From Aphrophora alni (taxonomy: Eukaryota; Arthropoda; Insecta; Hemiptera; Aphrophoridae): a DNA stretch of 64,000 bases. Where the stretch lies: contig OY740768.1 in the NCBI GenBank assembly GCA_963513935.1, positions 68,312,231-68,376,230 of the forward strand, given 5' to 3'. Positions 23,093-35,775 of the stretch are shown one piece after another (the stretch's first letter is position 1; each line of letters opens with the position of its first letter). The notes beneath the pieces were generated by a model. That model was not told where the DNA came from. It did no database searches and saw nothing but the letters and a program-made list of their open reading frames with translations. The position numbers were made by a program, and so were the translations under genes.

Positions 23093-26000
23093 AGATGAGA
23101 CATTATAATTATACTTAGACCTACTCTAGCTTCCGTTACACTTTCACGCCATTACATTATTGTTAGACCATTCTATTTTTGTTTGCTACAATTTTAAAAC
23201 TGTTGTAGTCACTAAAATCTAAATATACTGAGAGCAACATAAAATGCCCAAATTATTGATAAAATTCAGAATTTGTAAAATAAAAATTTAAAATAATAAA
23301 ATGCCAAAAAATTTGGGATTTTACATAAAAAGAAATTGATATATTATGGAGGACATGTTTTTTTTCTGATAGACAGAATATCTGAGATGTAGTACACAGA
23401 ATAAGTGCTTCAATGTTGAAAATTAACAAGTAAATCACCTCACAGCGAATTTGCTTCTCTATTTGTCAACTAGTTCAAGTAGGAATCTAGGCAAGGGGAC
23501 ATAGTCTGACGTCATTTCGACAATAATGTTGGTTCAAATGCATGATAAATACAGACATATAAAACTGTTTTAATTTTTGTATGAGGAGGTGTAAATCAAC
23601 CTTCATTCTTTACAAATTACTGAGTGATTGTGTGTGTCTGACTGTTTAGGAAGACATAGAATACGGTTGCAGTTATTAGCCCCTTATCTTTCTAATAAAA
23701 TATTTCGTGTGTATATTTATATCTAGGGCTAAATAATTTATTTCTTATAAACATAAACAAGCCTGCACGTATGCAAGATGAATTTGGACTCTAATTTACA
23801 ATATTTCGAATAAGTAATTAGTCAAAGTACATTTATAAGTATGTTATGAATCATAAACGTTGACAATATAGAATAACGTTTCAAAATTCGTAAGAACAAT
23901 TGCATTCAAGAAACTGTAAAACATAAATGTTCAATTTATACATTTTTATAAAAAGCGAACTTCCATGAGCACACGTGTTGGTCGCGGAAGCTGGTGGATA
24001 TTTCTTGGGCCAGTATTGACCAGTATGGAGGATGGAGGGGTGCTATCGATTTGATTGGTTGCGAGGGAAGGCAGGTGAACGTACTTTGTTCCGCCATATT
24101 GATTAAACAACCCCTTATATACATACACAATCATTAATCTAAGGTTCGAAACTTCACTCACTAATATCACCAGTACCGTCTACGCGACTTTGTAGTGTAG
24201 CGCTGTTTTAAAGAATTATACGGAGAAAATGTCAATGAGATATTTTAAAATAGAGAAAAATCTAAAAGTTTGAATTAGTTTTATATCAATTCTAAAAAAA
24301 TAACCGTGCATTTAAAAAATAACTGCGCAATTAAATTATAATGAGCACATATAACGCACAAGTGTTATAAATATGGAGGCAAAAATTACTTGTTTTTTAA
24401 TTACAAGTTTCTGCCATTACTTTTAAGACGTATTTCGTAAGATCACCATTATATGATTCTTGTAATATAAATTAATAGTTATTAAACCAACGAAGTTTGA
24501 AAAATGTAAGTTATGCGAGTCAAAGAAAAAGATGTAGGCTTATATATTTACTTATTCACCAATATTATATTTATATTTAATACATAACGCAATTTTGTAT
24601 TTCCCGTTAAGTATATGTATTTCAAACGTTTTTAATTATATATTTTATTTGTAAACATCTTATCTTTCTCTTTAAGAATCCCCTCTTCAGTATGATAATG
24701 GAGTAGGCTTACTCATGAGTTTAAGATTGGAGTATTATCATTTGAATGTTTCCAATGAACAACCTACCTTACACTTCGACCTTCTACTAAACACATTTAG
24801 AGTATCTGCTCCATTATTTCACTCGTGTTAAGCTGTTTTGATTGACTTTGGTTTTCTTTTCATTTTTTAACCACATAATATGAACTGCAGTAATGGTTCA
24901 AACCGTGAATGCTAAGTTTTAAGATATAATGATTTTCTTCATACAATTGACATTTGTGTGTTTCCTTTGATTTCATATAATAACACCAATTTCCCAAGTT
25001 CATTTAGGTAGTTCATTTACATATTTGAAAACATAATATTTTCCATAACCTATAAATGTTATTAGATTCCAGTTTAAGTAAGATAATTTTGTAATATCCA
25101 TAGCAAACAACGAAGATTTTGAGGTTATGGCTCTCACCTTTCTTCTCCTCATATAAACCGAGACAGTTCTCACTTATCCAGGATACATTTTCTACAGAAA
25201 ATCTATATAGCATTTAGTAATCGTTGATTTCTGTATCTAACCCAGGTACTATTTCTACACTTTAAACCATTAGAGGCTCATGTTTGTGAGTACAAACTTG
25301 ACAATTCTGAGGGTCCCTTGCTGGAGCTTTATAGTTTTCCACGTACTCTTGGATTAGAACTCTCTTGTTGCCTTAAACAAAATCTACGCCTTAAAATGTA
25401 TTGGTAATTGTGCTTCCTTCAAATATGAGTATTCAAATTGGTCAGTTTCTACTTTTTGGAGCTTATGCAACTATAATCAAACAATAAAGGGGGAAGAAAG
25501 TTATACTCATATTTAATTTTAGATGAAGAAGATACTTTACATATTTTTTATTTGTGTATTTTCAAAGATTTTACACCTAAAAGGTGAATTATAAGCATAC
25601 TCTCACTTTAGTTTTAGGAGTTAATATATATATACATGGATGAAGTCCAAAGGTGAACAACTAAAGTTTTTACAATATATCTATATTTTTTTAATAAAGA
25701 AAATAAGAAATTACAGTCTTATAAAAACTCTACTCATTAACATTGCCTACATAATGAGCCGTCGAACAAATAGGTAAAAACTATTTCAATTATGCATTAG
25801 GCGGTATATAAAGTGAAAGGAATGGGAAAATGTCCACCCACTGTGATAGAAACCTTGTAGTAAGGATACGATTTAATTATAAAATCTGGAATCTAAAGTG
25901 TGAAAGTGATTAGAGTAACATTAGATAGAATAGATGTGATTACAAACAGATAATGAAACATGGTAGACACTTAAATGATATGTATCAAAATGAGAAAAAA

Positions 26001-26262
26001 CGAACTATGATGAACTAATTGTATCACGTAATAGTTGCGTGTTTTGTAATGTGCAGTCAGTGGTTAATAGACTAATATGTAACTAATATGTTTACAATTA
26101 ATATTTAATAAAAAGTTTTTATTTTTTAACGTTAAAGAGATTTCTGGTAGTACAGTATTACTAAACGGAAATTTTTGGGCACCCAAAAAGGTAAATTCAC
26201 CCCATTTCAACAAAATTTTATTATGCACTATAAAATTTACAAACATAAACGATTAATAGTAG
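23093..26262. other. AT-rich intron, no gene seen
   Basis: No supported gene. A perfect CRE palindrome TGACGTCA lies at 23,507-23,514. A GC-richer patch at about 23,960-24,110 has overlapping minus-strand open frames of 64 and 74 codons with no recognisable family. Confidence 0.5.
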
Positions 26263-26866
26263 GCCTACTGCTCGTTTTCTTGATTACTAGTACTGATTTA
26301 ATATTAGTAATCGTTTAATAGTAATGCTATAGTTTATTAGTAGTACTCGCTTATTATAAGCAGTAGGCCTACTCGTTTAATAGCAATGCTCGTTTAATAG
26401 TATTATTAGTTTAATAGTATTACTCGTTTAATTGTAGTACTCGTTTAATAGTAGTGCTAGTATAATAGTAGTGCTCGTTTAATAATAGTGCTCGTTTAAT
26501 AATAGTGCTAGTTTAATATTAGTGCTCGTTTAATAATAGTGCTCGTTTAATAATAGTGCTCGTTTAATAGTAGTGCTCGTTTAATAGTAGTGCTCGTTTA
26601 ATAGTAGTGCTCGTTTAATAATAGTGCTCGTTTATTAGTAGTGCTCGTTTAATAATAGTGCTCGTTTAATAGTAGTGCTCGTTTAATAATAGCGCTCGTT
26701 TAATAGTAGTGCTTGTTTAATAATAGTGCTCGTTTAATAGTAGTGCTCGTTTAATAGTATTACTCGTTTAATTGTAGTGCTCGTTTAATAGTAGTGCTAG
26801 TATAATAGTAGTGCTCGTTTAATAATAGTGCTCGTTTAATAGTATTAGTCTACTCGTTATATAGTA
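26263..26866 (+). repeat. 17-bp minisatellite with a 340-bp higher-order period
   Basis: About 30-35 tandem copies of a unit of the type GCTCGTTTAATAATAGT, most regular from 26,380 to 26,850 and more degenerate at both edges, where TAGGCCTA palindromes sit at 26,260 and 26,364. A block starting TACTCGTTTAATTGTAGT at 26,421 recurs at 26,761, exactly 340 bp (20 units) later, with the same order of variants after it. Confidence 0.95.
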
Positions 26867-28836
26867 GTAGATATCACAGACAGCCATAACATGAAGCTAC
26901 GTAAATAAAATTTATTTTATTAGGCCTAATTTTTGTTATAAAATAGGTTTAAAGCTTATATAGAAACTAAACTGTAGAAAGTATAAAATGAACAAATTTC
27001 TAAAAAAATGTATTTTTAACTGCCTTCGATGATTTTGATTTCGTTTTCATGATATGTGAAAGAATATTACACAAACCAACGTAAGATAAAATTACAGAAC
27101 ATAACATAAATGAAAGGTAATAAATAAAACAAACCCTTGTCCTAAATTTTATCAATATTAACCCAAATAATTGAAGCGACTAAAGAAACATTCCAGTTAA
27201 AAACCTAAAGAATGTCAAATTCGTAAGACTTAATAAAATTCTTAAATAAATTTTCGTCAAGAAAAACATTTTAAGATTATGCGTTTATTATAAATATATA
27301 GGGGTGGAAACCGGTATCAAATGTTAATTCAATGATAAAAAAAGTTAAATATTACTAATTTTAAAACAGACGATTAGCCTAACACTTTTCATAAATTTTC
27401 AGTCTAAAATTTATTATTTTTAAAAGTATTTTTGACTTAATAGATACAATTATAATGATTCCATATCATTAGCTAACCGCTATCAACTTTTTGTGACTCA
27501 AAATAAATTGTCGACAAATTTAGTTTCCAAAGGTTCATAGTTTCGAGATGAAGGATATGTGGATATTTTCAAAGGATCACAATTCATTTAGAAGATTGGA
27601 AAATTAAACCGATAATATTATGTGCTAATTTACGTGTATATTGTTTGTGTGTATGGTTATATGCTTTATGTATATGTAATATGGACGATAATTAGGCCTA
27701 ACTACGATTGGATAATAATTATATAGATAATATTGGAAGTTGAACAGAAATTGGTATTAATCTACGTGGAGAAAATATCGTATTTGCAATATTCTTCACA
27801 GTACGAGACAATAGAGTTCACTTAACTAAAACCATGGTATATTGATAGACCTTCCTTCGCCATTATTGAATTGTTCCTCGTTGTTTAAGTGTTTGTCCAT
27901 GCCTGGCCACTATCGATTGATCTGCAATCGGGTGTTAATTCCCGTTGGGACGTTGACTGCAAGTGACGTTTCAGAAAATGAAGTATACGGGTCTCCAGAA
28001 GGGGGAGTCAACTTTGAGTTGCCATTTATATTTAGTGTCAAGTGAATCAAACTCTACTTACTTTCTCCACATCTCTGTATTTACAATTTAATAACTATTC
28101 TGCAATTATAGAATCCAATAATGTAGTTTAATTATCCGTATCATCAAATGAGCTGTACCCGATGTATCGATGACATTATAATCAGTTACGTTCAAATGAA
28201 TATGATTAAGTTGGCAGTAATATGTGGGAGAATATTAAATAATTAATTATATTTATCGAAAACCGTATTTAGAAGAACATTAATTAGTAATTCTTAAAAG
28301 AGTGAACGACTCAAGAAAAAAGAAATAAGATTTTCGATGTCAAAATATCATTAGGCCTAGTTTTAAAATATAGGGACAGTTGATTTGCAAAGCATGAATA
28401 TTTAATAGAATTTTAAACAATGTAGAGCTACATTACGTTAGTATTTTTTATTTTTTTTTTACTATTTTAGTATGAGACATTTTTCTTGTTTTGTTGTAAG
28501 TTTGTTTCTTTATATTTTATTCTGTGTTCTCTATTGTCATATATATCACTTTTCTTTTTAACCTTGCGTTGTTATTTCTTTTGTTTCCCAGTTCCATCTT
28601 GCTAATTTAAAGCGACACCCAGTTTGGTAAAAAAAAACTTTCAGATATTTATTCAAAGGATATTATTGATTAGTTTTGAATCGAAAAAAGTTGAAAGTTT
28701 GGAGAAAAAACCCGCAATAATTCAAAATTTGTAATGAAGACAAAAGAGGTTTGTTTTTATAATTGTTTGTGTAAACTCAGAACTTAGATATTCGTTTTTT
28801 TTCTAACCAATAATATTTTTGTAATCGTGAAGTAAA
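26867..28836. other. AT-rich intron, no gene seen
   Basis: No supported gene. A slightly GC-richer patch at 27,842-28,045 has a 67-codon plus-strand open frame with no recognised family. TAGGCCTA occurs at 26,921, 27,693 and 28,352. Confidence 0.45.
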
Positions 28837-28935
28837 GTTTTTAGTTTAGATTTGCTTTGAAACTGGGAAAGCAAAGTGTAAACTTACATCTCACATTTTG
28901 CTTCCTCAATTTCAAAACAAACGTAAACTAAAAAC
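28837..28935. repeat. Imperfect 45-bp hairpin, 9-nt loop
   Basis: The left arm 28,837-28,881 (starts GTTTTTAGTTTA, ends AAGCAAAGTGTA) pairs with 28,891-28,935 (ends TAAACTAAAAAC), about 37 of 45 positions by eye. Pre-miRNA-like size, but it could equally be a small MITE. Confidence 0.7.
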
Positions 28936-28969
28936 TAAATTCAGTTTTGAATTAAAACATTTAGAGTTC

Positions 28970-29130
28970 GGAGCCAGACGTCGCTGTCCCGACGCAAAGA
29001 AACGCAAATATATCTTCTGATCTAGTTAGAAGCTTTACTGGTGTGAATTTTTTTCTGCATCATTACGGACCAAGGTGGCCGAACATCTGTGCCGGAGACC
29101 GTGTTCATTTCGCTGTGCCAAAATTCACAA
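28970..29130. other. GC-richer patch, function unknown
   Basis: The segment around GGAGCCAGACGTCGCTGTCC and CCAAGGTGGCCGAACATC stands out in composition. No open frame or splice pair supports coding. Confidence 0.25.
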
Positions 29131-29506
29131 TTTAAAATAGACATTACTTTGGAAGGACTCGGCGTGTATTTTTAAAAAGGAATATTTCATTTTAAAAGGA
29201 GATGCTTTCATGTTACATTTGTTTACATATAGACTATTTCACATATAAACAAAGTCCGGACATAAAATAGATCCTTAAAGTTTTATTACATTTACACAAG
29301 TTATGAAAAGGGGATTTTTTTAACGTGTAAATAAAAAATATTTAATGGGCGCGTTAACAGCATTAAAACTTTGTGTTTACAGGAGTGTTTGAAGTTGGTT
29401 GAGATGATCGTTCTTTTATTAAAATTAATTAAATGGAAGATAAACCTAAAATGTATGAGCGTCTTGTCCATCCTCCTTTCCTCCGTAACACTTTCTGTAA
29501 TTATCT

Positions 29507-29776
29507 TGGGCGTCATCGCCGGGGGGGACGCGTCCCCCCCCCAATATTTGAGATGTAAAAATATTTTTGCTAAAAACGAATGATTTACTTAAAACCTTAA
29601 AATTAAACATCGGGCTTTGTCTTTACTAGGGTTTTTAACATTACATTTCTGTTACAAACGCATAAATAAATGCATAAAAACGATGTTTTGAGAAGTTTAA
29701 TTTTAAAAAATTTCCATACCCCCAGACCCCCGGCATATGTCCCCCCCCCCCAATAATGAACTGGTCATGACGCCCA
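29507..29776. mobile_element. MITE-like element with 10-bp terminal inverted repeats and internal G/C runs
   Basis: Starts TGGGCGTCAT and ends ATGACGCCCA, a perfect 10-bp inverted repeat. The two ends carry G/C runs: GGGGGGGACGCGTCCCCCCC at 29,521-29,540 and CCCCCAGACCCCCGGCATAT then a C12-type run near the right end. About 270 bp, no coding capacity. No certain target-site duplication; GTAATT lies close to both ends and may be coincidental. Confidence 0.5.
29521..29540. repeat. Perfect 20-bp G7-ACGCGT-C7 palindrome
   Basis: Seven G, ACGCGT, seven C: a perfect palindrome with an MluI-type core, within the left end of the MITE-like element. Confidence 0.95.
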
Positions 29777-32190
29777 TGGTAATTGTAGTTCTTCGATTTA
29801 TAAATTTTTCTTGGCAGTGTGACCGAGTCTAACTATTTTCTTGTTTTAGGACCTCCAAAACATTAATGGACCCTTTAATAATGATAGTTCATTCTAAAAT
29901 CGTGTTTAATTGTGTAATTAAAAAATTATTTTATTACATTACTATTTATAAAGAAATAGTTCGCCTATGGGATACGAATTTGACTTATCAAATTTTTCTA
30001 ACCATAAGGAATAGGTTTGTGAACTATTGAGATGAATCTAGACTCGCCAGTCAACCCTTTTTTAAATACTAAATAAAATCAAATTGTTAAAGTCCGAAGT
30101 CGCCATACAAGCTATGTATTGTTCATTTCTACATAATGGACTACGTAACAATCAATTCAAGAAGCCGAACGACAAATGAGGAGATCAAATCCCATCCTCC
30201 CACCTCTGCGTACTTTTACTTTAAGAATCCTGAAGATGTATAATATGAATATGATGTTAGAATCAGAAAATTTTAGTGTCCTTTTTAAAGTAAAGCACGA
30301 GAACGTGTTCAATATATCTAATTAATAAGCCTACCATATTTAATTTTACTTCCCATAAAATATTTAAAGTTGGACAGGCATCCAAAAATGATTAAAAAGC
30401 GTATTTTAGAAACGTTTAAAAACAATGTTGCTATTAGAAATGTTTTAAATTTGTGTGTAAGAGAATAATAATTATTATGATATATTATGTACACATAAGT
30501 GACTTTCAACAAATTTAAAAAAGATAAATTCACATGAAAGTTGCAATATCGAATTATTGAACACAATAGAGATCAGAATATACTTTTTAAAAATTCCTCT
30601 TAGAATTAAAACGTAAGAAAAAGATGAAAAAAACATGTTTCCTTGTTCTTGTCTGTGCTGTATTGGACTGGTCCTTTAGAGATGACGCAACAATGCCAGG
30701 GGGTGGAAGGGCAAGGTCTATGGGAACCAATTACTGGCTCGGTGATGGATCGGCCAATCAGACAAGCTTAGGGTCACTAAGGGTGAATCGGACGTAATGA
30801 GTCCCCACACACAATCTCTTTCCTGTTTTTTTCAACATAAAACACGGTTTTCTTTAAACTCTACGGCTTTGGGCGTGTGAAGAGACATTTTACATCTTTT
30901 TTATTATGGTATACTATAGATTATTGTATTCATTCATTTATTTAACTACGAAAAAACGTTAGGGTAATTTAATGTATTGTAAATTATTAACGAGAAGGTT
31001 ATTATTATTATTAGAATAATTTGTATATAACCATACAATAATACGGACAGAAAATAAGGCAATGTTAAATTTTATTTTATCAATTTAGCCACTATTTGCA
31101 TCATCACTGCTAATGAATTACCTATTTTTTTAATAGCCTACTCTATGGAATTTTATTTATTTATATTTTAATGCGATAAAATATGGTAAAATTCTATGCT
31201 ATGAAATAAAAACAATTAAATCATAGTATCTAGAATATGGGCACAGTTTCAAAAGGATAATTAAGATAGGTTAGGCATACAGATGCCATGTGTTTTTTAG
31301 TTCAATTCTGTTTGATAGCTGTGGTGTGTAGTTTTGTCGTTTTCTCACTTTTTCTATTTCATTCTCTATGTCTTGACTTCTGGAGTTGTAGTACAAAACA
31401 CAAATTGTAAACAATATTCCTTAATCTTAATGGTTTCCCAGGTGAAGGTAAAGTGGAGAGATGCATTTTATATGAACAAAAATCAATCAAAAACAAATTA
31501 AATTGTTAAAACTTTATTTTAATTTTGAAATCATTTTAAAACAACAACACAGGGTACATGTATATTTTTTTCTAGGAAAGCACTTAGCGCTTCAACGCCA
31601 TTTTTTTTTTAATCAATAAAAGAGTGATATAGTATAACATATTGCACTTCAGATTTAGGTTAGTTTATCCATGTGCTATTTTTAAGGAGGAAATCTTTTA
31701 TTTGTCTGTTTAATATTATAAAAACTAGTTACCAAGAACTAAATGTCTTTAAAATTTACAGACAGAGAAACGATAATGACCAGATGAATATTTCAATTAG
31801 CTGTTCTAAATTTGTTACTATGTGGTAATATTTGTACCATCCAAAAGAAAAAAGGCATAGGCCTACAGAGAATTTCTATTCGATTTATAAAAAGGAAATT
31901 TTACGTTCAAAATTGTATTTAAGTTATTTTTAAATGTAAAGTTCAACAATTAATGGTAGAATAACGCAACAATTTGGTATTTGTGCAGAATTCCTTTCTA
32001 ACCTAAATTTTATTCTTTGGAATATACAATTTCATAGCCTATATATGGTTAAAAATCAGCTACTTCAATTTGTTTGGTAATGTTTAAATTTCACATTCAA
32101 TTTGCTTATATTAAGTAATCACCTTCTAAAGGTAATGCAGGTCATCTTTTAAAAAGGTTTTGATTGTGCTGGGTAAAAGAAAATAAGGTA

Positions 32191-32232
<42 letters not shown>

Positions 32233-34429
32233 ATATTTCTAGCATAGTGTGATAGTTTCCTTAAAGACCGAGAGATATCTCTGGAAAGCGGTAGTGTAAA
32301 CAAATTTAACTTTAGTTATACACTACTTCTGTGCCCTACATAAACTTTGAAGAGCTCCAATTAATCACTTTCTTTAATAAGATAATCCATGGGCTATGTA
32401 AACGGTTTAAATATATTTATAGGAAACAACTATAATCGATGAAAACAAAACAAAAATTGCAAATATTTCACAACTATAACTACTTGAAAAGTTATATTTC
32501 TTGTTTTAAAAATACCAGTCCTAACATCACATTCATCATGCCTCTCTTCAAACACGCAATGGCCAAGCTACTACTGTTCTTCAAAACATAGCCTATTCGT
32601 TTGGGCTTCCAACCTTCATAAAACATTTACATGGTAAAAGATATGCTTAAATTAACGTCAATTTAGAATTCCAAATAAATAAAGTCTAATTATTATAATT
32701 GATCCTTATTTATTTAACTATGTAATTATAAATGCAACGTGTTTATATTGCAAATGTGCACAATCATTATCTCACGCTAAATAAACAATGTACCGTGAAC
32801 ATCCAATAGGACTGCACTCGCTTTATTATAAAATGCAATGGTAATTACACAATACTTGTAATTAAAGAGTGAATTAATGGTGGAAGGTTTTAACCTCGAC
32901 GTACGCTACAAAAACATTACACAACACACATTTTATCTATAAAGCAAAATAAGGACCAAAAATATCTATATAATATACTTATATTTGTGGAGGAAAACCT
33001 TGCAATTTGCTTTAATACAGAGTTTTCTCTTTTTATTATCAGCTGTTAATTAAACTCGTCCTCTGCTTAATCGTATTTGATTTAATTATAATTTTAAATA
33101 ACGCAGTCGAAGTTATTATCGACTATTAACCGATTCCTAACGTAGGCCTACTTGTTTATCACTCGCGATTTGTTAGATAACACAGACAAAAATGTTAACC
33201 AAATTGGAGTGCTGATTTACTGCTGAACTGTCAATTTTTTGGGAAGTGGTGATCAATACATTTGTTTGCGTCCTTGATACATTTTAGCTAAATTTTTCAT
33301 TTGAATTAAGTACGATGGAAAATTATAAGTTAGGCCTATCGAAAATGAGAGAGAAAACCACACTTCTAGGTATATGTGGTTGAAATAGGCCTGGATACCA
33401 AATTTGTTTTGTTTATTAGTTTGGCCTGTACAGCACTGCACATACCACAAATATAGAGGTTATATTTTTTAACTCTGCCACCATTGGTATTTTGGAAATG
33501 GTAAGATTTACAAGAAACTTTAAATGGGGGACTTATTTTGTATGCCCATTAAAACTATGAATTTAGAAATTTTAAATTTGGCCGCCATTTTCCAATATGG
33601 CGACCAACTTTGGAATTTATTATGGAACACTAACTTATATTTTTTCCATATATGAATAATATACAATTTTTCAAGACCTTTTTATTCATAAGATTTTTTA
33701 AAAAACAATGGTTTCGGAGCTAGCGCTTGCAAATTTTGAAAAATGTTCATGTTTTGCCTATGTTTAGGCACCATGTAGCCTATAGGTAATTTTAACTGTT
33801 CTCAAAATCTAATTACGTTATGTAAAGAAACGACGGTAGGCCTATCTTTTAAGTTACTTGTTGACAGTTTAGCGTTAAAAAGATGATATGGAGAAGTCCC
33901 AATATTTATTTTAAGTTTTTTTTTTAGAAAATATCGATTTTTGGGCGTCATTTTTATATGTGAAATGTTGCTTCAACCCCATTCTTGACCTTTTATTTAA
34001 TTTTAAACCCTCATATTACAAAACTTGGTATTTGTATTTTTATTAATTCTGTTTTTTTATATTTTAACTTGTAATAACAATTTTAATTTTCATATTTAGT
34101 TATTAGTTAAGATATTTTATTTGAATTACACTAAATACTTGTTATTTGTTGTATTGGTAAATATTTATAATTTGTATGCAGATTCCATATTATTATTGTT
34201 GATAGTCATTATTTGCTCTTATATTGTAGGCCTACATATTTTAATTTATTCTTATTTTCTTCCGTGTTTCAGTCTTTAGTTATTTTTTATAAATCATTTG
34301 CATGTACTGATGGTAATTTTATAATTTATTTTGGATTATCTTATGGGATTGCGTTACAGAACTTCGTTCTACGTTTAATTAAGCAATATTTTGTTTCTTC
34401 TAACACTTAAAAATCGTTAATGTGGATTC
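29777..34429. other. AT-rich intron, no gene seen
   Basis: No supported gene. A GC-rich patch at about 30,650-30,810 contains GGACTGGTCC and CGGCCAATCAG (CCAAT box-like). A pair of YY1/Pho-like cores in inverted orientation, GCCGCCAT...ATGGCGAC, lies at 33,581-33,604. TAGGCCTA occurs at 31,858, 33,143, 33,331, 33,837 and 34,227. Confidence 0.45.
32195..32230. repeat. (AT)n microsatellite
   Basis: About 18 uninterrupted AT units. Confidence 0.97.
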
Positions 34430-34760
34430 AAATATTTTCCCAATGTCGGTTGTTGAACCAGAGACACACATCCCAACTGTCCGTAATCGATCTTTTGACT
34501 TCTTGTCAAACCAACGCCATATTTCAACAGACAATTTCTAGCCTCAAGGTGTACTCCGTACCGGTAAAGGGTTGTAGAGGAGGGAAAAGCGTCCAAGCGC
34601 TTGCGTCGTTGCTATGGAAACGAGGCGGGAATGCATTCGGGTTGCTAATGGCAACAAGGGAAAACCTCAATGTGAACAGTCTTTTTTGTATTTTCTACAA
34701 CTGTACTGTACCCGATGTACGCATGCGCTTAACCCAAGCTAAGAATGTATTTCTGTCTTA
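34430..34760. promoter_or_regulatory. GC/CpG-rich island with two X-box-like motifs and an NRF1-like palindrome
   Basis: GTTGCTATGGAAAC at 34,608-34,621 fits the RFX X-box pattern GTHNYYATRRNAAC. GTTGCTAATGGCAAC at 34,641-34,655 is a near-palindromic X-box-like site. ACGCATGCGC at 34,719-34,728 matches the NRF1 (erect wing in flies) palindrome core. The island lies about 1 kb downstream, in gene order, of the linker exon. A 113-codon plus-strand open frame spans it without recognised homology. This is an enhancer or intronic promoter candidate inferred from motifs alone. Confidence 0.4.
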
Positions 34761-35463
34761 GAATGGAACCATTCAGGAGGCATTCTTGCATGCTTCAATA
34801 GAAATAGATAAAACATTGCATTCTATATGTTATTGATTATAAGTTATATACTCTATTGTAATGTACATTCACTTTTCAAGTTTTTTAATTAAGCACTCTT
34901 CGGTATTTTCTCTTCTTCTATTGACTACTGTAAAGGCGTACAATGCATATGAATTGGTTCGATGTTTCTGAAACATTTTATCTTACAAAATGCAACTTAA
35001 GATAAACTCATTGATCACTCAGTTTATGAGAGTCCAAAAAGTTTAACAAATCTACTTTCACTTTTTGGAGAGAGATGAAATGATTGATTGAATTACTCGT
35101 AGATGTTTTTCGTAAAAAAAAGTTCACATCTACTTCATTTATTCCCATATTTCAAAATATCTGTAGTCTAATTGACAGAGTTTATTTCTGTTATAAATTA
35201 CATTTTTCCAGCATTGTTTACACTATATTTATAATTTGACTGGACTTAATTTGAAATCTGACTTAAATGTCCTTAACAGAATGAGACACTGTGATCTTAT
35301 CAACTGAATTGAAATTATAATGAAGGAAAGACTCAATGGAGCAGAACAATTTTAATATTTCAAAACACATCTTTAACAAACATTTTCAAGGAGACTTTTC
35401 TAAAATCTTTAATAAGCTCCGTTAAAGTTATTTTAGGATATAGAACCTTAACAGCAGCAGTTA

Positions 35464-35573
35464 TTAATTAAAATTAAAACAACAATTTTTTAGTATCAAC
35501 CACAATGTTTTAATAGAACAATATTAAAACATTGTGGTTGATACTAAAAAATTGTGGTTTTAATTTTATTTAA
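35464..35573. repeat. Near-perfect 51-bp inverted repeat, 8-nt loop
   Basis: Arm 35,464-35,514 (contains TTTTTTAGTATCAACCACAA) and arm 35,523-35,573 (contains TTGTGGTTGATACTAAAAAA) are reverse complements with two mismatches, separated by AGAACAAT. High identity implies recent origin or selection. It lies 102 bp downstream (minus strand) of the read-through stop after the linker exon. The minus strand carries an AATAAA in the right arm at 35,565-35,570. Confidence 0.95.
35565..35570 (-). promoter_or_regulatory. Possible poly(A) signal AATAAA within a hairpin arm
   Basis: A canonical hexamer on the gene strand about 105 nt past the stop that ends the linker-exon read-through. AATAAA is common by chance in such AT-rich DNA; position and hairpin context are the only reasons to list it. 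Confidence 0.25.
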
Positions 35574-35775
35574 AATGGAATACCACCAAGTACCTACGGT
35601 CTCTAGCATAAATAGTTATTAATTGCTTATTCTTTTTACTTATACTACCTCTATTATATTATTGTCGGTGTCTTTCAAATCTCTTTGAACAAAACATGAG
35701 TTACCCTACATTGTATCGCATCCGATCGATTAAAATTAAAGCTTAAATTGAGAAGGCTCCTTGTTTTGGACTTAC

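Larger units (their letters stand above)
6843..35775 (-). other. hth: 28.9-kb hth intron between the linker exon and the homeodomain exon
   Basis: This intron is bounded by GTAAGTCC at its right end and GGTGGCAG at its left end on the minus strand. It contains the 30/47-bp satellite, the 17-bp minisatellite, a fold-back element, a MITE-like element, two hairpins and several GC-rich islands, all listed separately. No further exon of the known Hth protein is expected between these two exons, because the coding sequence joins in phase. Confidence 0.85.

Noticed and set aside
34420..34761. 113-codon plus-strand open frame, the longest outside repeats
   Set aside because: Its length is explained by a GC-rich island; no recognised domain, no splice evidence, and it lies in an intron of a minus-strand gene.
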